A DNA stretch of 11,369 nt from positions 46,411 to 57,779 of the forward strand of contig NWUY0300008526.1 of assembly GCA_004151065.3 (NCBI GenBank). Direction: 5' to 3'. The number at the start of each line of letters is the position of its first letter. The first letter of the stretch is position 1. The notes beneath the pieces were generated by a model. That model worked only from the letters and a program-made list of their open reading frames with translations. It made no database searches and was not told where the DNA came from. This stretch comes from Larix sibirica. Its lineage: Eukaryota; Streptophyta; Pinopsida; Pinales; Pinaceae. Both the position numbers and the translations under genes were made by a program. Below are positions 6,293 to 11,369 of the stretch, piece by piece.

Positions 6293-9200
6293 GTAAGCTT
6301 CCTGTATTCAGATTTGAGTCATTAACTGTTTGTATCCACACTATGAACTGAATCTCCCTAATAGTTTATTGGTGATTGCTCTTCAGTAGCTGATAGTGAT
6401 GAATAACACAATCCTACTCATGCAGTCTATGAATTTTATGCCCAGCCATGTGATTTGTTTTAGTAAAAATTCCAGCCATTTGTGCTCATATCAATGGCTG
6501 TAGCTGTGCTCTCAGATAAAGCGACAATGTTGTTTTTGCTCAGCTGATGTATTATTGAGATTGTATATGGCTTGTTTATTTATGTCAATGTATATATTTT
6601 TGTCATTGTATCTTGCAACAACCGTGACAGTATGATGTTAATTCAGATGATAATGCTGATTGAATTGTTTGCAGGTGTTTATTCTGTATTTGATGCACTT
6701 GGCCTGCCTTTTGGGCCTTACCTTTGGACAACAGTATTCTGTGGCCTGGTTTCAGGTGTGCTTATTGTTGTTAAGGCATGCTTGGTTATGGCTTCTTCTT
6801 CATTAGAAAGCCCCTCAGTAGAGTCCAGAGGTTTTCAACATCCATGGAGTATGCTGGAAATGCTCTTGTTGTCTATTGCCTTGGCTCTTGGTCACATTGT
6901 GGTGGCATACAGGACTAGATGTAAAGTTAGGCGTAAAATGCTTCACTTCCATCAGCTTGATCCAGAAGCGGTAAGATCTTTTCCTCATGGTGAAATAGGT
7001 TTTCAAGCTACACATTTGAGGTCTTTTTAGGTTTTTCTTTATCTGACACTTATATATCATTGAAGGGGATGCATTTGCCATTCTTTCAAAGAGTAAATGC
7101 TAACCCATCATCACATCAAATTGCCTTTTCCCTGCCCATACCTACCCATGTAAGTGCATAGAGATCTAATTCGTATATCTATCTTTCTTAAGGCAATCAC
7201 ATGGATGATGGGCTGAACATTGAACAGCTATTGAGTCAAGAATCCATCAATTTTAGCTACCCATTCATCTGGCAAATCTTTAATGTTCTCGCACATCTCT
7301 TTCACCACATTCAGTGGAGAGTGACCATCCTCATTACCTGCCAAACACTCCAGACAGATTTGTGGTAGCGCCAAAGGTCCTAAAGAAGGACAACCCACCA
7401 CTAGAGTTGAGATGCAAACAGACCTGGTATCCAAGTCCAGGCCTCCTTAACGAATGGCCACCTCCAGAAAACATAACCAAGGTCTTCGGGATTCCTGAAA
7501 TAGCTGCAGTTTCCATCATTAATCCCATTTTATGAACCCTATATTTAAGATTTATTGCATAAGTTTAGAACAATGTTGCATAAGTCTGGTTGTGGGTATT
7601 GGGTATTGTATGACAAGGATGAAAACTTTTGAACTACAGTTATTTGGGTTATGGCAATTTTCCTTTGTAAAGGAGGTCATCAGGATGTGGGTATGGGCCA
7701 TGGCCCAGGGGGGTTAGAAATGGCCCGGCAATTATGGTTTGGAAGAATTTATGTATCTCACAGGTTATATTATTTTTCATATAAAGGGTGCACTAAATAG
7801 AGCCTCCAAATGAAAAGCAAGGCCAAATTTCTTCGCTCTGAAGGAGCTTACCTTTAATATGTCTGCACCAAGTAAACCTGCAAAGAAAATGGAAACCAGA
7901 GTCTGCCCTTTGAAAGTGATATGCAGGTTAGCTTTGCTATGTTTTCTAGAGTTTATGGGACGTTTTCCCACTGTGTAAAGGCTGCCACATAGGCAAGGGT
8001 GTTATTTGGCATACGTTCTATTATGATCTGTGTACCAAGGTTGGTATGATATAGTGTAGTGGTATGGGAAGGCCATATCGGTCACCGGTGATAGTTTCAA
8101 ATCCTGAGAATCCTATCATGGCTAATTCGAAAAGGAGATGGGCTTCTGTTACCGTAGACTGCTCAGAACTGCATTGTTTAACTTCCCTCCAGTTTCATAC
8201 ACAGTAGTAATTCTTATGCTTTTTTATCTTTACAATTTACTCCGTTCAAAAGTATCAGAGTCATCATTAATATTTTATAATCTGGCATTTCTCATCTCGA
8301 TAGATAATGTACTAATCTGATTATTGACCATGTCTTGCATTTTACAGGTTCCAGTATACAAAACTGTTTTCCATGGTTATCGGAATCTTCCTTGTTCTCC
8401 CACGCCCAATATGGGTAGAATTGTTAAAGCTAATTCTGAAAAGAAATATTTATTTGATGAAGGGAAACACCTGCCTTCAAGAATGCTTCCTGATGGTGAC
8501 AGTCTTTTCATGCTCTGTGAAGGTCTGGTTATCCATTACAAGATTACAAAAAGTAGTCATTCTTACACTTCCAGTGCTTTCCATGACAGCCATGGTGAAA
8601 ATTATGGGTCTATGCTGAGAAGGTTAAGATTTGATAATCCTTTGCTTCCAAGATTTGATAAAATTTCCAGGAAGTTAAGACATACTTTGACAAATGCGCC
8701 CTTGTATACTCCACTATTGAGTGGCTCTACTGTTATAGAAGTGAACCCAGTCTCAAAGTATGGCTCAAATAGCTATTCTGGTCTCTTTGACCATATACCC
8801 TTATTGAAGTTGGACAATTATAAGCATGACGAGTTTGGGTCAGTAGAAAAGTTATCAGAGGCAAGACAACAGAAACCTGGATGCATGGGGGTAATTTTGA
8901 TACATGGATCTGGGGGAGGGGTTTTCTCTTGGAGGTATGTTATGAATCCCCTGGAAAGGCAAACTAGATGTACTGTTGCTGCTTTTGACCGGCCTGGTTG
9001 GGGACTTACTTCTTGCCCCAGTAAATCAGAATGGGATGTAAAAGGACTGCCCAATTCATGTGAACTTGAGTCCCAGGTGAGACCTAGGACCATGTGGATT
9101 TGGGTTCGATCTCATCAATTCAGAGTTTTGACTATTTGCCCATTTAATTTCTGATTCTTCTCTCCTTACAGTTTCAATCTCATTTTGTTTTGTTCGTGTT

Positions 9201-10132
9201 TGAAGCCCTTTTATCCCTTATATTTGTAGGGAGATATTGTTCTATTTCATTTTCTTTCTGAGAATTATATTGTAATTGATCTTCTGGGAAATTTAAGTAC
9301 TTGATTTAAGTATGGCTCGTAATGTTTTTCAATCTCTTTGCATTGTCTGTGGTAGATCTAATGTTGATGCTTCTTGCAGGTTGGTCTGTTATCATCATTT
9401 TGTCAGAAGCTGGCGTTTTCTTCTGTTGTGCTTATTGGTCACGATGATGGTGGATTGCTAGCCTTAATGGCTGCTGAAAGGTTGCACAAACGTCAAGATA
9501 TTTCCAATGTGAGTTTCCAGGGTAGTTTGGTGACCTGTCTAATAACATACTTTTCAAAGCTGAATATGGTATTCACCTGTCAGCTTGGTACATAATAGAT
9601 AATAAATGGTGATCTGGTTTTGGCTGCTACCACTAGCAGCATGGGGTAAGATTGGAAACTGACTTGCAATTGGTAATTTAAACAGCTTCTTGTTTCACTG
9701 CATGCCCACGTTCCTGTCCCATAGAAAATTATACGCAGATGCCTTCAAATATGTAAATATTGAGGTTTATGATGGTGATGCAGGTAGAAGTCAAGGGAAT
9801 TGTGTTAGTTGGTGCAGAAGACACAGTAGCTCAACTAAAATCAGCTCAAGCCTCGGTATCTAGAAATCAAAATATTGTGAGTCATTCTATTTCCTTTCTG
9901 TTGCCTAGCTTGAAGCCATGTTGTACATCCTGTAATGCAAAATAAATCTAAATCTATATCCATGTGATTATAGTGTTCTAGATTAATATGACTTAAATTG
10001 CCCCGTGCCTTGCAGAGAGTGGTCACAATCTCCAATTGTGGACACCTTCCTCATGAAGAGTGTCCAACAGTATTATTGGCAGCACTGGTACCTTTCGTCT
10101 CTAAATTGAAAATGGAGTTACCCTTGAAATAA
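6028..10132 (+). CDS. Membrane-anchored alpha/beta-hydrolase family protein, six exons, lid region missing
   Basis: Joining 6028-6292, 6675-6970, 8348-9076, 9380-9508, 9784-9876 and 10016-10132 gives 542 residues plus TAA with no internal stop. All introns are GT-AG. The start is the first ATG after an in-frame TGA at 6010, with G at -3 and G at +4. The N-terminal third has four hydrophobic segments (about 15-35, 36-56, 104-124, 148-166). The hydrolase domain shows HGSGGG (His 373), DRPGWG, GHDDGG (Asp 452 at the nucleophile position), GAED (Asp 486) and CGHLPHE (His 514). It resembles a plant family I recall at about 640 residues in Arabidopsis (At1g80280, At1g15490). Those proteins have about 100 more residues between the VKG strand and the acid motif. 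Here VEVKGIVL runs straight into VGAED, so the lid and one core strand are gone. Substrate unknown; probably a membrane-bound hydrolase relative of doubtful activity. Confidence 0.88.
6293..6674 (+). other. Intron 1, 382 bp
   Basis: GTAAGC at the donor and TTTGCAG at the acceptor, phase 1, splitting the Cys 89 codon (T then GT). It is T-rich, with no other feature recognised. Confidence 0.8.
6675..6970 (+). CDS. Exon 2: third and fourth membrane segments
   Basis: Completes codon 89 (Cys) and encodes up to residue 187. It begins VYSVFDALGLPFGPYLW, then a hydrophobic run to about 124, a Ser-rich loop, a second hydrophobic run (148-166), GHIVVAYRTRC and a basic stretch ending LDPEA. The donor is GCG|GTAAGA, phase 0. 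Confidence 0.88.
7401..7511 (-). pseudogene. Antisense LINE zf-RVT relic inside intron 2
   Basis: On the minus strand from 7511 the frame reads NCSYFRNPEDLGYVFWRWP and then FVKEAWTWIPGLFAS to a TAG at 7401-7403. This fits the plant LINE pattern C-x2-C-x7-H-x4-C-P-F-x-x-x-x-W with only the first zinc ligand kept: the second Cys reads Phe, the His reads Tyr and the last Cys reads Trp. Each change is one base from the expected codon. The sequence beyond (to about 7205) may be the LINE continuation, broken by stops and frame changes. The open frame over 7228-7434 on the same strand covers it. It is unrelated in position and orientation to the plus-strand LINE at 1323-3667. Confidence 0.5.
7694..7707. 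promoter_or_regulatory. 14-bp perfect palindrome TGGGCCATGGCCCA
   Basis: Contains TGGGCC and GGCCCA, the core of plant site II/TCP-binding elements, in mirror arrangement around CATG. It lies inside intron 2 in a short GC-rich patch. A regulatory role is only suggested by the motif. Confidence 0.25.
7777..7971 (-). other. Antisense open stretch in intron 2, unidentified
   Basis: The minus strand is open for 64 codons, with KGQTLVSIFFAGLLGADILK at its centre. Within it, TTCTTTGCAG|GTTTACTTGG and TTAAAG|GTAAGC look like an acceptor and donor around a 26-bp segment (7852-7877). The protein composition is plausible, but no family is recognised. It could be a captured exon, more of the antisense LINE, or chance. 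Confidence 0.2.
8045..8120 (+). repeat. tRNA-like Pol III element (SINE head or tRNA relic) in intron 2
   Basis: TAGTGTAGTGG (8052-8062) fits the tRNA A-box consensus TRGYNNARNNG at every fixed position. GTTTCAAATCC (8094-8104) matches the B box GGTTCGAATCC at 9 of 11. Start-to-start spacing is 42 bp, as in tRNA genes. The outer arms TATGATA (8045-8051) and TATCATG (8114-8120) can pair over seven positions with one G-T wobble. The T stem does not pair well and there are about six extra bases before the 3' arm, so this is not a working tRNA. The tRNA-derived head of an old SINE is likely. No body or tail was delimited. Confidence 0.4.
8348..9076 (+). CDS. Exon 3: linker and first half of the hydrolase domain
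   Basis: Encodes residues 188-430, phase 0 at both ends. It begins VPVYKTVFHGYRNLPCSPTP, then a Ser-rich linker with GLVIHYK near residue 245, and then the hydrolase core: GVILIHGSGGG (oxyanion-hole type HG at 373-374), FSWRYVM, AAFDRPGWGLTS and a final LESQ. The donor is CAG|GTGAGA. Confidence 0.88.
9077..9379 (+). other. Intron 3, 303 bp
   Basis: GTGAGA donor and TTCTTGCAG acceptor, phase 0, T-rich throughout. No other feature recognised. Confidence 0.8.
9380..9508 (+). CDS. Exon 4: nucleophile elbow
   Basis: Encodes residues 431-473, phase 0. VGLLSSFCQKLAFSSVVLIG leads to HDDGG, the turn after beta strand 5. Asp 452 sits where Ser stands in the usual GxSxG, as in haloalkane dehalogenases and epoxide hydrolases. 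The exon ends at ISN|GTGAGT. Confidence 0.88.
9509..9783 (+). other. Intron 4, 275 bp
   Basis: GTGAGT donor and GATGCAG acceptor, phase 0. All three plus frames were read for the missing lid sequence and nothing resembling it was found. Confidence 0.75.
9784..9876 (+). CDS. Exon 5: strand 6 fused directly to the acid motif
   Basis: Encodes residues 474-504, phase 0. VEVKGIVL corresponds to strand 6, which normally leads into the lid. It is followed without interruption by VGAEDTVAQLKSAQ, which normally follows strand 7 and carries the acid Asp (486). The join lies within the exon near 9805-9815, so it is a feature of the DNA and not of splicing. Confidence 0.8.
9877..10015 (+). other. Intron 5, 139 bp
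   Basis: GTGAGT donor and CCTTGCAG acceptor, phase 0. No other feature recognised. Confidence 0.8.
10016..10132 (+). CDS. Exon 6: catalytic histidine and C-terminus
   Basis: Encodes residues 505-542 and TAA. RVVTISNCGHLPHEECP carries the expected base His 514, then VLLAALVPFVSKLKM completes the last helix. The end matches the family C-terminus as I recall it, plus a few extra residues (ELPLK). Confidence 0.88.
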   Translation, partial: RVVTISNCGHLPHEECPTVLLAALVPFVSKLKMELPLK

Positions 10133-10202
10133 AGTTTGGCTATCACTTATTCCTAAGCTGTTGGTGTGGACCCCCCAAACCATCGTGAGGACATGGACAC
10201 TT

Positions 10203-10208
10203 AATAAA
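10203..10208 (+). terminator. Candidate poly(A) signal AATAAA
   Basis: AATAAA lies 71 bp after the hydrolase stop codon. Plant poly(A) signals are loose, so this is a plausible near-upstream element, not proof of the cleavage site. Confidence 0.35.
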
Positions 10209-10640
10209 CATGGAACCTGAAATTTTCCATCTCAAATTTAAAAAAGAATCATGCATGCAGGTAATATACCCAGGTTCTGTTTTTGCACATTGAATTGTGT
10301 CCTCCTTTCAAATTTGGAAGAACAAAGTGCTAGTTCATTTTAGTGGCTTGCACTTTGTATTGTATAGTCTTTTTCAAGTCCTGGGTGACTTTGATGCCAT
10401 AGATTCGCCCCTCAGTGTGTGGCGGCTTAGCAAAAAAAAAATTATAAGAGATATTCCCCCAAAAAGGTGTACAGATATCCTCCAAAGTTATCCAGTTAAC
10501 TACAATACATGAATGTAAAAGTATGGTGGGATATAGTAATATGGGTTTCTCTCATGAATCCGGGATCTTACATGTTGGTGGTTGAAGTTGAAGTATTGTA
10601 ATGATTTGAATGAGCTCTGTCTATAGACGTGTGAAACCCA
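10209..10640. other. Downstream stretch without a recognised gene
   Basis: No domain or RNA gene is visible. The plus-strand frame over 10297-10512 has no start-proximal or domain support and is interrupted by an A9 tract. Confidence 0.5.
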
Positions 10641-10738
10641 TGATCTGTGATTCTGTCATGACTCCATATGAAAGGATTTAACAGCTGACTGATCTGTGAT
10701 TCTGTCATGACTCTCCATATGAAACGATTCAACAGCTA
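10641..10738. repeat. Tandem duplication of about 49 bp
   Basis: Copies at 10641-10689 and 10690-10738 both begin TGATCTGTGATTCTGTCATG and continue through CCATATGAAA to AACAGCT. Copy 2 has two extra bases (CT) and a few substitutions. Confidence 0.85.
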
Positions 10739-10847
10739 CTATTGATGCTCTCTTTTCTCTGGGATTATTTTTAGCCAAGGTTGTTTGCAGAAACACTGCA
10801 ATAATAATGTCTAATAATCTTATACATGGAATTTCCAGGTTCAGTAA

Positions 10848-11042
10848 ATCAGACAACATATGGTTAAAAACACCTTTTTCAACCTTAAAGGTCCACGTGT
10901 GCAACACTTGAAAGGCATCCACAAATTACAGCAAAGCATGCCGCTTTATCCCTTTGAAACTTTTGCCACGCTGGCTGAACATACTATAAGGACAATGGGA
11001 CCTGATAAAGAAGATTACGATGAAAAAGATTTATTTTTGTAA
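10848..11042 (+). other. Unidentified ORF, 60 codons from ATG 10860
   Basis: Open from after TAA at 10845 to TAA at 11040. It contains VQHLKGIHKLQQSMPLYPF and FATLAEHTIRTMGPDKED with an acidic end (YDEKDLFL). Composition is protein-like and CCAG precedes it at 10836-10839, but the acceptor there would put a stop in this frame. It may be an eroded exon or transposon fragment. No family recognised. Confidence 0.25.
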
Positions 11043-11058
11043 TGTTCACTTAGAACAA

Positions 11059-11155
11059 CTAAAAAATATTTATTTCAAATATATAGATGGAATTTTTATC
11101 TTAAAACTCTAAAAAATATTTATTTTAAATATGAAGATGAAATTGTCATCTTGAC
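11059..11155. repeat. 50-bp tandem duplication, AT-rich
   Basis: Copies at 11059-11108 and 11109-11155 both begin CTAAAAAATATTTATTT and share AAATAT, AGATG and a final ATCTT. Copy 2 is a few bases shorter. Confidence 0.8.
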
Positions 11156-11166
11156 CCGTGTTTAAG

Positions 11167-11283
11167 AGTGACATCCAACACTCTTGTGAAATTTTCTAGG
11201 GATCTACCCTTGTGTACAACCCCTTTAATCTCATCCCACATATAAACTTTAACGCAATATAGAATAATCACTTGGATGTCACT
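11167..11283. repeat. Inverted repeat, 12-bp perfect arms
   Basis: AGTGACATCCAA (11167-11178) and TTGGATGTCACT (11272-11283) are exact reverse complements, 93 bp apart, and the match continues weakly outward. This could be a small MITE-like element of about 120 bp. No flanking target duplication was recognised. Confidence 0.45.
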
Positions 11284-11369
11284 TTTGGGCGAACAATAAG
11301 CACCATGTTGGGGAGCATTAAATGCGTCGACGGGGAGATTGCATTGATGGTAAATGATGTGTGCAAAGA
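11284..11369. other. Window end, nothing recognised
   Basis: A slightly more GC-rich tail containing TGTTGGGGAGCA. That could be an LTR start, but there is no second copy in the window to test it against. Confidence 0.3.

Larger units (their letters stand above)
6971..8347 (+). other. Intron 2, 1377 bp, colonised by mobile-element relics
   Basis: GTAAGA donor and TTTACAG acceptor, phase 0. It is three to ten times longer than the other introns. It holds an antisense LINE zinc-knuckle relic (7401-7511) with probable further LINE sequence around it (about 7200-7530), a 14-bp palindrome (7694-7707), an antisense protein-like stretch (7777-7971) and a tRNA-like Pol III element (8045-8120). These insertions plausibly explain its length. 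Confidence 0.75.

Noticed and set aside
5748-6341. A 197-codon minus-strand open frame, the longest on that strand
   Set aside because: It is antisense to exon 1 and the leader. The plus strand in this region has the conserved family sequence, in-frame splice sites and a good start, whereas the minus frame resembles no protein.
8045-8120. A functional tRNA gene
   Set aside because: The T stem does not pair, there are extra bases before the 3' arm, and no credible anticodon arm is seen. It is listed as a tRNA-like repeat instead.
8138-8320. 60-codon plus-strand frame before exon 3
   Set aside because: Lies in intron 2, is low-complexity and hydrophobic, and does not join exon 2 or 3 in frame with splice signals.
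8373-8618. Plus-strand 81-codon frame overlapping exon 3
   Set aside because: Shadow of exon 3. The frame starting at 8348 carries the family sequence and joins exons 2 and 4 in phase.
8818-9093. Minus-strand 91-codon frame over exon 3
   Set aside because: Antisense shadow of the conserved hydrolase core; no independent support.
9509-9783. Missing lid exon hidden in intron 4
   Set aside because: All plus frames were read by eye. They are broken by stops and none resembles the expected lid sequence, and the fusion point is inside exon 5 anyway.
11301-11369. Start of an LTR (TGTTGGGGAGCA)
   Set aside because: One short match, with no second copy or internal sequence in the window.

Overview
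The window looks like nuclear DNA of a seed plant, possibly a gymnosperm. It is AT-rich and gene-poor, it carries an intron-split gene with canonical GT-AG introns, and it is littered with decayed plant-type LINE retrotransposons. Nothing suggests a bacterium or an organelle. The species cannot be fixed from the sequence alone.

Region by region: (1) 1-1322 is non-coding and AT-rich, dominated by a roughly 263-bp direct repeat in two diverged copies (195-458 and 471-732). (2) 1323-3667 is one 5'-truncated, dead LINE insertion that can be delimited to the base: a matching target-site duplication, the C-terminal part of reverse transcriptase from motif C onward, a zf-RVT zinc knuckle, an RNase H domain, a 3' untranslated part, A9, and the second target-site copy. 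It carries several stops and frameshifts. (3) 3668-5690 has no convincing gene, only weak antisense protein-like traces and one open stretch. (4) 5690-6027 is the presumed promoter and 5' leader of the main gene. It holds an ACCAACC element, a 26-bp tandem repeat, three consecutive small hairpins and two minimal upstream ORFs. (5) 6028-10132 is the only intact gene: six exons coding for 542 residues, an N-terminal membrane region joined to an alpha/beta-hydrolase domain. It belongs to a plant family I associate with Arabidopsis At1g80280, At1g15490 and At1g52750 (recalled, not searched). (6) 10133-11369 is downstream DNA with a candidate poly(A) signal, two short tandem duplications, an inverted repeat and one unidentified ORF.

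The main biological point is the structure of the hydrolase gene. All six exons join in frame with good splice sites and no internal stop. The Asp-Asp-His residues of a hydrolase triad are present, including an Asp where most relatives have Ser. Yet the roughly 100 residues that should lie between beta strand 6 and the acid-bearing loop (the lid, plus one core strand) are missing, and strand 6 runs straight into the acid motif within one exon. This is either a recent internal deletion in an otherwise clean paralogue or an unusual lid-less family member. Its 1.4-kb intron 2 contains an antisense LINE zinc-knuckle relic and a tRNA-like Pol III element, so mobile DNA has been active inside the gene as well as beside it.
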